A stretch of DNA of 64,000 bases, taken from positions 4,030,001-4,094,000 of the forward strand of contig NZ_CP102950.1 of NCBI RefSeq assembly GCF_024741795.1. Reading direction: 5' to 3'. The translations under genes were made by a program, and so were the position numbers. Source of the stretch: Arthrobacter sp. CJ23 (GTDB taxonomy: Bacteria; Actinomycetota; Actinomycetes; Actinomycetales; Micrococcaceae). Below the pieces are notes generated by a model. That model did no database searches. It worked only from the letters and a program-made list of their open reading frames with translations, and had not been told where the DNA came from. Every line of letters begins with the position of its first letter. Positions within the stretch are counted from its first letter, which is position 1. Below are positions 42,497 to 50,603 of this stretch, one piece after another.

Positions 42497-43525
42497 CTAA
42501 TAGGTGAAGCGCACAATGGTGGCCCCGTAGGCGTCTACAGGCCCCAGCGAGTAGCCGTCCGCCAGCGACACGTACTTGACGAAACTCCCGATGATTCCGC
42601 GGCAGTTTCCAGTGCAGGCAAGTGCCGACGAGACGTCGGAAGTCGTGTTGCGGAAGGCGTCCGGGGTCGAGTTGTTGCCGCTGAACTTCCAGCCAGCAAC
42701 CTTGAAGGCGGCGAAGGACACGAGGTGGTAGACGGCGCCATTTCCCGTTCCTGTCACAGCGTCGAAGACTGGGAGCAGCACGATGACGTCGCGCCCAGCG
42801 GTGATAGTGTCGCTCCACTTTTGAAGCGTCGCTGAACAGTTGTTTGGGAGGCTGTTACCCGGTGCACTGCCGCCTTCACTGACGGCGAGATTGATGGTGC
42901 CACCGCATACTCCGGCATCCTGGACGATCCAGCCAAAGCCACCGGCAACAGTGGCGCCCGAAGGTCCGTAATGGCAGCTAGGGTTGGCGCCCGTTCCATG
43001 ATCTTGGAGAAGCTGGAGGGCTCCGCCGATGTAGCCCTGCACCTGGCAGATGGAATATGCCAGGGGAAATGCGGTTCGTCCGGCGAGGGCGCTGCCCCAT
43101 TGGACACTCGAGTTGGCCACCACGTCGGCTGTGCTAAATCCGAGGACCCGCGCGAAGAAGAGGGAGACGGCGTTCGCCGGGCCCCCAGACTGCTTGGCCC
43201 CTGCGGTCACCGTCACTTTCCGGTTGCTAAGGTCCAAGTTGATCGACTTGATGTTGTTCAAGCCATCGACGGCGTTCTTGTTGGCAATGCTGATCGCGAG
43301 CGGGGACGTGGTAGAGCAATCCGGATCGCCCGTGTTCGCGGCACACTTCTGGGCCACTGCGAGGGCCGCGGCGTCGGAGCCGTTTTGGACTTGGGCCTTC
43401 TCCGAATAGAGCATTCCCGCATCCACGGCAAGGGCCGCGAAGCCGAGCAGCACCACCAGAAGAAGGGCAACAAGGACCGCAACAGCCCCACGTTCACCGT
43501 CCTCACGGACCATCAGCCGCTGCAT
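42497..43525 (-). CDS. tadG: TadG-like pilus-associated protein
   Basis: A 342-residue protein with the TadE/TadG-type N-terminus: GERGAVAVLVALLLVVLLGFAALAVDAGMLY, one helix preceded by a Gly for prepilin-like processing. The EKAQVQNGSDAAALAVAQ segment is the Flp-assembly TadG (PF13400) hallmark. The large extracellular part has several Cys (CAANTGDPDCS, CGGTINL, CTGNCRG). It overlaps the tadE 3' end. It probably caps or anchors the pilus. Confidence 0.85.
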   Translation of the reverse strand: MQRLMVREDGERGAVAVLVALLLVVLLGFAALAVDAGMLYSEKAQVQNGSDAAALAVAQKCAANTGDPDCSTTSPLAISIANKNAVDGLNNIKSINLDLSNRKVTVTAGAKQSGGPANAVSLFFARVLGFSTADVVANSSVQWGSALAGRTAFPLAYSICQVQGYIGGALQLLQDHGTGANPSCHYGPSGATVAGGFGWIVQDAGVCGGTINLAVSEGGSAPGNSLPNNCSATLQKWSDTITAGRDVIVLLPVFDAVTGTGNGAVYHLVSFAAFKVAGWKFSGNNSTPDAFRNTTSDVSSALACTGNCRGIIGSFVKYVSLADGYSLGPVDAYGATIVRFTY

Positions 43526-43887
43526 ACCATGACTCCTACGCCTGTCATCGCGAATGGTCCGGCGATTCCCGTGAGGGTGCTGAGTGTGTAGTTGATAGTC
43601 ACGGACATCTGCGCCCCCGATGTGCAGCTGGCCGGACTAAAGGTGAAGTTCGCGTCCGTCGGCTTTGGGTTCAGCGAGACACCGGCATTCTTCGCCGCTG
43701 TCTTGGCTGCCGTTTGGTCATTCGTGATTGCCATGACGCGGACTCCTTCCCGTGCCGCGTTTGAGAGCGACACCTGCGCGTTGTAAGCCCGTCCGAATTC
43801 CATGATTCCGAGAAGCAGGAGCACCAGGATCGGTGCGAGCAGCGCAAATTCGACTGCCACGGCGCCCCGTTCGGATGGCCTTGGCAT
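43513..43887 (-). CDS. tadE: TadE-like pseudopilin
   Basis: A 124-residue minor pilin. The N-terminal RGAVAVEFALLAPILVLLLL followed by GIMEFGRAYNAQVSLSNAAR is the TadE signature; processing would fall after the Gly. Two Cys near the C-terminus could form a disulfide. GGAAGGG precedes ATG 43887, chosen over the longer frame to 44079. It overlaps tadG. Confidence 0.88.
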   Translation of the reverse strand: MPRPSERGAVAVEFALLAPILVLLLLGIMEFGRAYNAQVSLSNAAREGVRVMAITNDQTAAKTAAKNAGVSLNPKPTDANFTFSPASCTSGAQMSVTINYTLSTLTGIAGPFAMTGVGVMVCSG

Positions 43888-44012
43888 ACTGTTGCCCTTC
43901 CAGAGAACGGATGTCCTAATCAAGCGAAGTGGCGGCCGCCTGAACGCCGCCGCCACTCCGGAATTGCTTGGTGTGCCGCGTACTGCCTCCCAGGCACTTT
44001 GGAGCGCGGTAC

Positions 44013-44240
44013 CTAGGCGCAGGTGCCAGCACCACCTGAAGTGGTGGCGGCCGTCCAGGTTTTGCCGCTCACGGAACACTGGACCTGGGAGAACGTCTCC
44101 CTGACCGTCGAGCCCAGCAGCGTGACGGCGACGATGATGACAACAGCGATAAGGGCAACCATGATGCCGTACTCGACGGCGGTGGCACCAGTTTCGTCAC
44201 GCTGCGCGTGAGAAGCGGACTTTAGCAAATTGGAAAGCAC
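44013..44240 (-). CDS. flp: Flp-family type IVb pilin, copy 1
   Basis: A 75-residue pilin: a short leader to DETG, then ATAVEYGIMVALIAVVIIV with the Glu5 and the hydrophobic helix, then VTLLGSTVRETFSQVQCSVS and a Cys-bracketed tail ending GTCA. AGGAG lies seven bases before GTG 44240, so that codon, not ATG 44255, is the start; this also gives exactly the same length as copy 2. Cleavage by a TadV/CpaA peptidase (absent from the window) would follow the Gly. Confidence 0.92.
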   Translation of the reverse strand: MLSNLLKSASHAQRDETGATAVEYGIMVALIAVVIIVAVTLLGSTVRETFSQVQCSVSGKTWTAATTSGGAGTCA

Positions 44241-44295
44241 TGAATCTCCTAGCATGGTTGGGGTGAACGGCGCGGCTGTGCGCGCCCCGAGCCTC

Positions 44296-44319
44296 GGTCC
44301 AGTCCCGAAGGGACGGACC
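44296..44319 (-). terminator. Intercistronic hairpin between the two pilin genes
   Basis: GGTCC-A-GTCCC, loop GAA, GGGAC-G-GGACC-like complement forms a ten-pair stem just after the stop of the upstream pilin (copy 2). With no U-tract it may act as a partial terminator or mRNA stabiliser, giving the first pilin higher expression than the rest of the operon. Confidence 0.5.
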
Positions 44320-44321
44320 TA

Positions 44322-44549
44322 CTAGGCGCAAGTGCCCTTACCACCTGAAGTGGTGGCGGCCGTCCAGGTTTTGCCGCTCACGGAACACTGGACCTGGGAG
44401 AACGTCTCCCTGACCGTCGAGCCCAGCAGCGTGACGGCGACGATGATGACAACGGCGATAAGGGCAACCATGATGCCGTATTCGACGGCGGTGGCGCCGT
44501 CTTCTTCATGGCGGACACGGGATGCGGTGTTGGAGAAGAGAGAAAGCAT
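44322..44549 (-). CDS. flp: Flp-family type IVb pilin, copy 2 (promoter-proximal)
   Basis: A 75-residue pilin almost identical to copy 1 from GATAVEYG to the end; only one residue in the tail (Lys for Ala in SGGKGTCA) and the leader differ. The two genes are a tandem duplication offset by 309 bases with nearly identical DNA. It is first in the tad operon, which runs leftward to tadC. ATG 44549 follows AGGAGTTCA; a longer in-frame start is discarded. Confidence 0.92.
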   Translation of the reverse strand: MLSLFSNTASRVRHEEDGATAVEYGIMVALIAVVIIVAVTLLGSTVRETFSQVQCSVSGKTWTAATTSGGKGTCA

Positions 44550-44698
44550 GTGAACTCCTGAGCGAGTTGGGGAATGTGGGCTGGCCCAGTACCAGCTCAC
44601 TAGCAACATAGCAACGTCCGACTTCGCGTAGCGCGTACTTTGGGACATCCTGTGACAAGACTGGCGACCCTGCGCATTTCTTGTGTTAAACCTAGGAA

Positions 44699-44813
44699 AC
44701 GCACAGGATCGGGCAGGCGCGGAACGTCATGGTGTGTGCCGGCTGATGGCCAAGGACACCATCGAGGAAAAGGTCATGGCGCTCAAGGCGAAGAAGTCGC
44801 AGCTGTTCGCGGA
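44699..44813 (+). pseudogene. Fragment of the SNF2 gene 3' part (right direct repeat)
   Basis: Bases from ACGCACAGGATCGGGCAGG through TTCGCGGA repeat 32918-33030 with about five differences. A 2-base insertion in the middle (GTGTGTGCC for GTGTACC) breaks the frame, so the piece cannot be translated as in SNF2. It has no start of its own. The surrounding 44550-44829 otherwise contains only the presumed tad promoter region. Confidence 0.9.
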
Positions 44814-44829
44814 GTAGGGGAAGGGCCGC

Positions 44830-45270
44830 TCAGGCCGGGCGCAGGGCCCTGCGGCGCCGGAGCCGGGCCACCAGCGTGGCGGCGAGCAACGCCGTCGTGA
44901 GTTCCAGCCCGATCACCAGCAGCAATCCGGCGGCGCCGGAAACGTCACCGGCGCCCGACGGCGGTCCCCCGCCGTGGGCGTGCCCGGCACCGCCCGCTCC
45001 CAGAAGCAGGACAGCGTGGAGGCCGACCATCGCCAATGCCGACACCGTGACCTGGTGGAGGGCGCCGAGCCGGCTGTGGCGCCAAATGTGCACGGTGCAG
45101 GGGACGCACACGGCCGCCAAGGCAATCATGAGGGCGCCAAGCCAGGCATCGTGGTGCCCCGAGGCCGCGAGCCACGCGTGCATCAGGCAGGAGACAGCCG
45201 TGAGCGCCGCGCAGATCCGGGGATGGAGGACGGGCCCGGGTGCCCTGACCCGTCCCGCCGTCGTGGTCAT
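44830..45270 (-). CDS. Small His/Cys-bearing membrane protein, possible amine oxidase partner
   Basis: A 146-residue protein with four hydrophobic segments. Potential metal ligands are placed at membrane edges: CLMHAWLAASGHHDAW, CVPCTVHIWRHS and GHAHGGG. It is not recognised as a family. It begins 20 bases after the copper amine oxidase stop on the same strand, so the two are probably co-transcribed. A role in copper supply to the oxidase is an attractive guess. ATG 45270 is preferred to the longer frame, which overlaps the oxidase. Confidence 0.65.
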   Translation of the reverse strand: MTTTAGRVRAPGPVLHPRICAALTAVSCLMHAWLAASGHHDAWLGALMIALAAVCVPCTVHIWRHSRLGALHQVTVSALAMVGLHAVLLLGAGGAGHAHGGGPPSGAGDVSGAAGLLLVIGLELTTALLAATLVARLRRRRALRPA

Positions 45271-45290
45271 GTCCTGTGTCCCGTGTCCAC

Positions 45291-47243
45291 TTAGTGGCAG
45301 TGGCCGGCGGTCTCGTCCGTGCCCTCGGACGCGCTGTGGCATGAGGACTCACCCGAAGCGTTCGCCGGCACGTCCAGGACCGGGCTGCGGTCGAAGAAGC
45401 CTTCCGGCCGAAGCTTGAAGCCAACGGTGTCCACGGGCATGATCGGCCAGTCCTCCACACGCGGGAAGTGGGTCAGGCCGAAGGTGTGCCACACCACGAT
45501 GTCCTGGCCGTCGATGTCGCGATCCTGGGCCACGTAGGCCGGCAGGCCCGCGCCGCCGGAGTGCTGGTTCACGAAGTCGCCCGTGGGGTAACGCTCGTCC
45601 TCGGCGTACCTGGTGACCCACAGGTCCTTGGTGGCGAAGGCCGCGCGGCCGGCGATCGAGGATCCCGGGTCAGCCAGCAGCGTGGGCTGGTTCTGGGAGT
45701 GCAGCTTGTAGCCCACGGGCTCGCCCAGCCGGTTGCGGGACTCCGGGTTGGAGATGATCCAGGTGCGGCCTGCCCTTGCGTCGGCGTCCCGGACGGCCTC
45801 GGATTCACGGCTCAGGACAGTGCGCTTGCGGGAGAAGGCGTTGCCTCGCTCGTTCCCTTCGCCCATGGCCTGGCGGACCACGTCTTCTTCCTCCACGCGG
45901 TTGGTGAAGCCGTCAATGGCCATGTCCAGGCGGGCGCTGAACAGGTGCTGGTGGAAGGGAGCGCCGAGGCCGGGGGCGAGCTGGGAGATGTTGTCAGAGC
46001 CGCCTTCCGGGAAGGCACTGGTGAAGACCACGCCGGTGGCCTTGGCCTCGAATTCGATGGTGCCATCCAGGTAGAGGTACCAGTAGAAGCCGTAGTCGTA
46101 GTTGCCGATGGTGGTGAAGAAGGAGATCACCAGGCGGCGGTTGCGGCGGGTGTAGTTGATGCCGGTCCAGAGGTCCGAGTGCTTGGAGAGGATGCCCCAG
46201 TCTTCCTCATGCATGCAGATGCCGTTGCGGATCTCGCGGGGGTTGCCGAAGGCGTCGCTGATGACCGGGCTGAGGTAGGTGATGTCGCCCAGGCAGTCGC
46301 AGCCCAGTTCCAGCGAGTTGGCGTACTGGCCCACCAGGTATTCGCCGGTGTCGAAGTAGTTCTGCCAGGACCTGATGGGCGAAGGGTCGCCGTAGGGAAC
46401 CACCATCTCGGCAATGGAGGCCCGGTTGATGATGGGGCGGAGCCTGTCGCCGTCCCGGAACGCAAGGTTGTGCAGGACCACGCCTTCGCGGACGTCGAAG
46501 CCGACGTCCACGCTCCATTTTTCCCACTCGATGTGGTTGCCGCCGGTGACGGTGAAGCTGGGACCTTCAGGCTGGGTGATGCTGATGGGCTTCTGGGTGG
46601 TGCGCAGCGGGCCGGTCAGTTGGGGGTCCGTGTAGTTGCCGTGCTCTGCGGGGACCGGGACGGCGCCCAGGTCCAGGACCCTGGTGACTTCCTTGTTGAC
46701 CACATCCACATACGCCACCAGCCCGTCCACGGGGTGCGCCCAGGCGCTGTCTTCCGGGAAGTCCTGCACGAAAGCCAGTCCGCGGAGGATGCGGCGGCCC
46801 TTCTCCTCGGGGTACTCGAAGACGCCGGCAGACAGCGGGGCAACGCGGACCTTGGCGACGTCCAGTCCGCGGTCGGCCAGGGCCTTCAGCCACCGTTCGT
46901 CCGAGGCCAGGAGTTCCTCGACCACCTCGAACTCCTCCTCCAGGACTGGGAGTTCGCCGGAGACGGCAGTGTCCAGTTCGACGGCGGAGACCACCTCGCC
47001 GCGCGTGGCCGAAACCGTCACGTCGAGGGTGCGGCCGCCGGAGGTGTCGTGGATGAAGATGCGGAAACGGCGGTCCTCGGACTCCTTGGAGCTGTCCCGG
47101 GACGGATCCAGCAGGCCGAGGTAGGCGATCCGATTGTCCGGACCAAGGAGTCCCCCGGCATGCAGGATCCCCCGGACTTCCGTGATCTCCGCGGCCGCCG
47201 CAAGGCGGTAAGGAGTGGCTGTATCAGCTGGTGCAAGAGTCAT
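45291..47243 (-). CDS. Copper-containing primary-amine oxidase (phenylethylamine oxidase type)
   Basis: A 650-residue copper amine oxidase, very close to the Arthrobacter globiformis enzyme (AGAO) as remembered. [16 protein letters not shown] contains the Tyr converted to topaquinone, [13 protein letters not shown] supplies two copper His, and [11 protein letters not shown] the third. N-terminal D2/D3 domains precede the large catalytic domain. It oxidises amines such as phenylethylamine or tyramine to aldehyde, ammonia and H2O2. The C-terminus ends [17 protein letters not shown], a His/Cys tail. It is divergent from a TetR regulator across a palindromic operator, and aldehyde dehydrogenase and permease genes are close by. 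Confidence 0.96.
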   Translation of the reverse strand: MTLAPADTATPYRLAAAAEITEVRGILHAGGLLGPDNRIAYLGLLDPSRDSSKESEDRRFRIFIHDTSGGRTLDVTVSATRGEVVSAVELDTAVSGELPVLEEEFEVVEELLASDERWLKALADRGLDVAKVRVAPLSAGVFEYPEEKGRRILRGLAFVQDFPEDSAWAHPVDGLVAYVDVVNKEVTRVLDLGAVPVPAEHGNYTDPQLTGPLRTTQKPISITQPEGPSFTVTGGNHIEWEKWSVDVGFDVREGVVLHNLAFRDGDRLRPIINRASIAEMVVPYGDPSPIRSWQNYFDTGEYLVGQYANSLELGCDCLGDITYLSPVISDAFGNPREIRNGICMHEEDWGILSKHSDLWTGINYTRRNRRLVISFFTTIGNYDYGFYWYLYLDGTIEFEAKATGVVFTSAFPEGGSDNISQLAPGLGAPFHQHLFSARLDMAIDGFTNRVEEEDVVRQAMGEGNERGNAFSRKRTVLSRESEAVRDADARAGRTWIISNPESRNRLGEPVGYKLHSQNQPTLLADPGSSIAGRAAFATKDLWVTRYAEDERYPTGDFVNQHSGGAGLPAYVAQDRDIDGQDIVVWHTFGLTHFPRVEDWPIMPVDTVGFKLRPEGFFDRSPVLDVPANASGESSCHSASEGTDETAGHCH

Positions 47244-47283
47244 GAGCGCTGCCTTTGTCCGGGACTGTGGTGGGGTCGGAAGT

Positions 47284-47311
47284 TTTATTTTCTATAGTTG
47301 TAGAGAATAAA
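47284..47311. promoter_or_regulatory. Palindromic operator between amine oxidase and TetR genes
   Basis: TTTATTTTCTA (47284-47294) and TAGAGAATAAA (47301-47311) are inverted repeats with one mismatch around TAGTTG. The site is AT-rich, lies about 40 bases upstream of the oxidase start and about 60 upstream of the TetR gene, and has the usual size of a TetR operator. It would allow repression of both genes. Confidence 0.65.
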
Positions 47312-47368
47312 CGGTCCGTAAGATGGATCACAAGGGTTCGATACAAAAAGTTCCGGGAGATCACCAGA

Positions 47369-47965
47369 GTGCCAAAGATTGTTGACCACGATGAACGGCG
47401 CCTGGAACTGGTGGATGCGACGTGGCGGATCATCGCCAGGCTGGGCATCGAGGGCGCCACCATGCGGGAGATCGCCCTCGAGGCCGGCTTTGCAAACGGC
47501 GCACTGAAGCCTTACTTCCCCACCAAGGACACGCTGCTGACCTTTGCGTTCCGCCACGTATTCAACAGGACCAACGAGCGCATCAGGGAGGTCACGGCGG
47601 GGAAAGGCGGAATTGCGGCACTTCGGGCTTTCTGCGTGGAGGTGCTGCCGCTGGACTCCGAGCGCGTCAATGAAGCGCGGATCGTGGTCCCGTTCTGGCA
47701 GAAGGCCATCACCGACCCGGAAAAAGCCGCCATCCACCGTGAGTCCATGGATCAATGGCATGGCACGATCCAGGGATACCTGACCGAGGCGAGGCGGCAG
47801 GGGGACGTGACTGCCGCCGTCGACGATTCAGCGGCATCCGGCCACCTGCTGAACATGCTGCTGGGCGCTCAGATAGCCGCGGCCCTCGCCCCGGGCATCG
47901 AGACGGACCTGGGCCTGGACGAGCAACTGGAAGCGTTCCTGACCCTCCTGCAGGCCGGCTCCTGA
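47369..47965 (+). CDS. TetR-family transcriptional regulator
   Basis: A 198-residue repressor. HTH: ATWRIIARLGIEGATMREIALEAGFANGALKPYFPTKD-type sequence (residues about 14-50), with a C-terminal ligand domain. The start is taken as GTG 47369 after GGGAGA, because residues further upstream are encoded by the operator region. It is divergent from the amine oxidase gene and is its likely repressor, relieved by an amine, aldehyde or acid. Confidence 0.87.
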   Translation: MPKIVDHDERRLELVDATWRIIARLGIEGATMREIALEAGFANGALKPYFPTKDTLLTFAFRHVFNRTNERIREVTAGKGGIAALRAFCVEVLPLDSERVNEARIVVPFWQKAITDPEKAAIHRESMDQWHGTIQGYLTEARRQGDVTAAVDDSAASGHLLNMLLGAQIAAALAPGIETDLGLDEQLEAFLTLLQAGS

Positions 47966-48093
47966 TTCTTTTTTCGCCGACCGTCGAAAAAAGATGACAA
48001 CGCCCGCCTTCGCCGCTACCCTGAAATCACTGTGTCGCAGGACACAGCCTGGGGGACCACAATTCAGATGGCTATCCGGCGTCAGGAACATCC

Positions 48094-49053
48094 ATGTCTG
48101 CACCGACAGCCCGCCCCGCGGGCCAGGAACTCACCTCCAGCGTGGCCGCCTCATTTGACCACTGGCGACACCTCGTGGCGGAGTCCTTTGTGCCGCTGGC
48201 CGCGGAAACGGAGCACGCGGAGACGTTCCGCGGCAGGATGCGCTCCAGGGTGCTGGACCGCATGTGCATCGTGGAGGTAACCGCCACACCCCACAGCGTC
48301 CACCGCACACCCGCGCTGCTTGCACGGTCGGAGCAGCGCTACTTCAAGCTCAACCTTCAGCTGGAAGGTACCGGGCTGCTCATCCAGGACAACCGCGAGG
48401 CTGTGCTGCGCCCCGGCGACCTTGCCGTCTACGACACCAACCGGCCGTACACGCTCGCCTTCGAGGAGCGGGCCCGGGTCATGGTGGTGATGTTCCCCCA
48501 TGACGCGCTGACACTGCCGCCGGAATATGTGGGACAGCTTTCCGCGGTCCGCCTGGCCTCCGGCAGTGGCGTTGCCGGCATTGTTGGCCCCTTCATGGCC
48601 CAGATTGCGGCAAATCCAGGGCTCCTCAGCGGCCCCAGCGGATCCCGCTTGGCTGCCAACGCCCTGGATCTTGTATCAACGATGCTTCACTCGGAGCTGG
48701 ACATGGCGGGGGACAGCCTGAAGCCGCAGGTGGTGCTGGCAACGTCGGTCCGCGAATACATCGAGGCCAACCTGGCGGATCCTCAGCTGTCCCCCGCCAG
48801 CATTGCCGCGGCCCACTTCATCTCCACGCGGCACCTGCACAACATCTTCCATGAGTCGGGCGCCACCGTGGCCAGTTGGATCCGGTGCCAGCGGCTCGAA
48901 CGGATCCGCCGCGAACTGAGGGACCCGCTGCATAACGGCACGGCCGTGGGCGCCGTCGCCGCCCGCTGGGGGTTCCTGGACGCAGCCCATTTCAGCCGTT
49001 CGTTCCGGGACGCCTTCGGTGTGTCCCCCAGTGACTGGCGGCGCGGCGCCTAG
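48094..49053 (+). CDS. AraC-family regulator (FeaR-like)
   Basis: A 319-residue activator. The N-terminal AraC-binding-2 domain (FDHWRHLVAESFVPL, GDLAVYDTNRPYTLAFEE) is the type found in FeaR and NahR-like AraC proteins. The C-terminal double HTH has LSPASIAAAHFISTRHLHNIFHESG and AVGAVAARWGFLDAAHFSRSFRDAFG. FeaR activates phenylethylamine oxidation genes in E. coli, and here the neighbours are amine oxidase and aldehyde dehydrogenase, which fits. AGGAA precedes the ATG. Confidence 0.9.
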   Translation: MSAPTARPAGQELTSSVAASFDHWRHLVAESFVPLAAETEHAETFRGRMRSRVLDRMCIVEVTATPHSVHRTPALLARSEQRYFKLNLQLEGTGLLIQDNREAVLRPGDLAVYDTNRPYTLAFEERARVMVVMFPHDALTLPPEYVGQLSAVRLASGSGVAGIVGPFMAQIAANPGLLSGPSGSRLAANALDLVSTMLHSELDMAGDSLKPQVVLATSVREYIEANLADPQLSPASIAAAHFISTRHLHNIFHESGATVASWIRCQRLERIRRELRDPLHNGTAVGAVAARWGFLDAAHFSRSFRDAFGVSPSDWRRGA

Positions 49054-49151
49054 AACCTTGGTACGTGTACCGCAGTGATCGTTCGCCTTCAGTCAACAGG
49101 CCTTCGCTGAATGACAAGACGGGGGCGTTGATGCTCAAAGAAGCTGGAACC

Positions 49152-50561
49152 ATGGAAACATTCACTGATCTTTTGACGTCGATCGCACCGGTCTCGGGCG
49201 AAACCCGGACCATATTCGACCCCGCCACCGGCACCGCCGTCGGCGAAGCGCCGGTGCACACCGTCGAGGACCTGGAGCAGGCAGTCGCTGCCGCCACGGC
49301 CGCCCAGCCGGCCTGGGCGGCCCTGGGCCACGACGCCCGGTCCGCGGCGCTCCTGAAGGCCGCCGACGCCGTCGAACGCTCCGCCGAGGAACTCGCCCGG
49401 CTGCTCTCCCGCGAGCAGGGCAAGCCCCTGAACGGCCCCAACGCCCGCTTCGAAGTCGGCGCCTGCGCGGCGTGGCTGCGCGCCACCGCCGCCACACGCC
49501 TGGACCCGGAGACCGTGGTGGACGACGGCGAAACGTACGCCGAACTGCACTACAAGCCCATCGGCATCGTCGGCGCGATCGGCCCGTGGAACTGGCCCAT
49601 GATGATCACCGCCTGGCAGATCGCCCCCGCCCTGCGGATGGGCAACGCCGTGGTGGTCAAACCCTCCGAATACACCCCGCTCTCCGTGCTGGCCCTGGTC
49701 AAGGTCCTCAACGAAGAACTCCCCGAAGGCCTCCTCACCGCGGTCTCCGGCGGCCGCGAGGTAGGCGCCCGCCTGGCCGAACACCCTGCCGTCGGCAAGG
49801 TCATGTTCACCGGCTCCACCGCCACCGGCAAGGCGATCATTCGCTCGTCGGCTGACACGGTCAAGCGCCTTACCCTGGAACTCGGTGGCAACGACGCCGG
49901 CATCGTCCTGCCCGACGCCGACCCCAAGGGAATTGCCGAAGGCCTCTTCTGGGGCGCGTTCATCAATACCGGCCAGACCTGCGCCGCCCTGAAGCGCCTC
50001 TACGTCCACGAGGACATCTACGAGGCCGTCTGCGAGGAACTCACCAAGGTCGCCGCCGCCATGCCGATGGGCAACGGCCTGGACGAGAACAACGTCCTGG
50101 GCCCGCTGCAGAACCGACAGCAGTACGACATCGTCACCCGTCTCGTGGACGCCGCCCGCGACTCCGGCGCCCGGATCCTGCTCGGCGGCAACCCCGACAC
50201 CGGCCAGCCCGGCCACTTCTACCCCACCACCCTCGTGGCCGACATCGACAACACCAACCCCCTCGTCACCGAGGAACAGTTCGGCCCGGCCCTGCCCATC
50301 ATCCGCTACAGCACCATCGACGAGGCCATCGCCCTGGCGAACGGGCTCGACGTCGGGCTCGGAGCCTCCGTCTGGTCCTCCGACACCGCCGCAGCCCGCA
50401 AGGTCGCCGCCCGCCTCGAAGCCGGCACCGTCTGGATCAACAAGCACGGCGCCGTGGACCCCCGCATCCCGTTCGGCGGCGCCAAGCAGTCCGGCTACGG
50501 CCTCGAATTCGGCGCCGAAGGCCTCAAAGCCCTCGGCGTCCCGCAGGTCATCAACGGCTAA
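49152..50561 (+). CDS. Aldehyde dehydrogenase (phenylacetaldehyde-type)
   Basis: A 469-residue NAD-dependent dehydrogenase. NAD-binding GPWNWPMMITAWQIAPALRMGN and FTGSTATGK, catalytic Glu in LTLELGGND, and catalytic Cys in NTGQTCAALKRLYV are all present. ATGs at 49065, 49131 and 49152 are in frame; METFTDLLTSIAPV at 49152 is the most family-like start. It would oxidise the aldehyde made by the amine oxidase to its acid. Confidence 0.9.
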   Translation: METFTDLLTSIAPVSGETRTIFDPATGTAVGEAPVHTVEDLEQAVAAATAAQPAWAALGHDARSAALLKAADAVERSAEELARLLSREQGKPLNGPNARFEVGACAAWLRATAATRLDPETVVDDGETYAELHYKPIGIVGAIGPWNWPMMITAWQIAPALRMGNAVVVKPSEYTPLSVLALVKVLNEELPEGLLTAVSGGREVGARLAEHPAVGKVMFTGSTATGKAIIRSSADTVKRLTLELGGNDAGIVLPDADPKGIAEGLFWGAFINTGQTCAALKRLYVHEDIYEAVCEELTKVAAAMPMGNGLDENNVLGPLQNRQQYDIVTRLVDAARDSGARILLGGNPDTGQPGHFYPTTLVADIDNTNPLVTEEQFGPALPIIRYSTIDEAIALANGLDVGLGASVWSSDTAAARKVAARLEAGTVWINKHGAVDPRIPFGGAKQSGYGLEFGAEGLKALGVPQVING

Positions 50562-50603
50562 GCACGCCGACAACGCATTGCTCTTCTCCCAATGGAGGTC
50601 TTA

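Noticed and set aside
44640..44816. Small ORF across the SNF2 fragment
   Set aside because: The frame is interrupted relative to SNF2 and has no start or partner; it is a repeat remnant, not a gene.
49089..50573. Long minus-strand frame opposite the aldehyde dehydrogenase
   Set aside because: Shadow with Gly/Val/Asp bias; catalytic residues of the dehydrogenase are intact on the plus strand.
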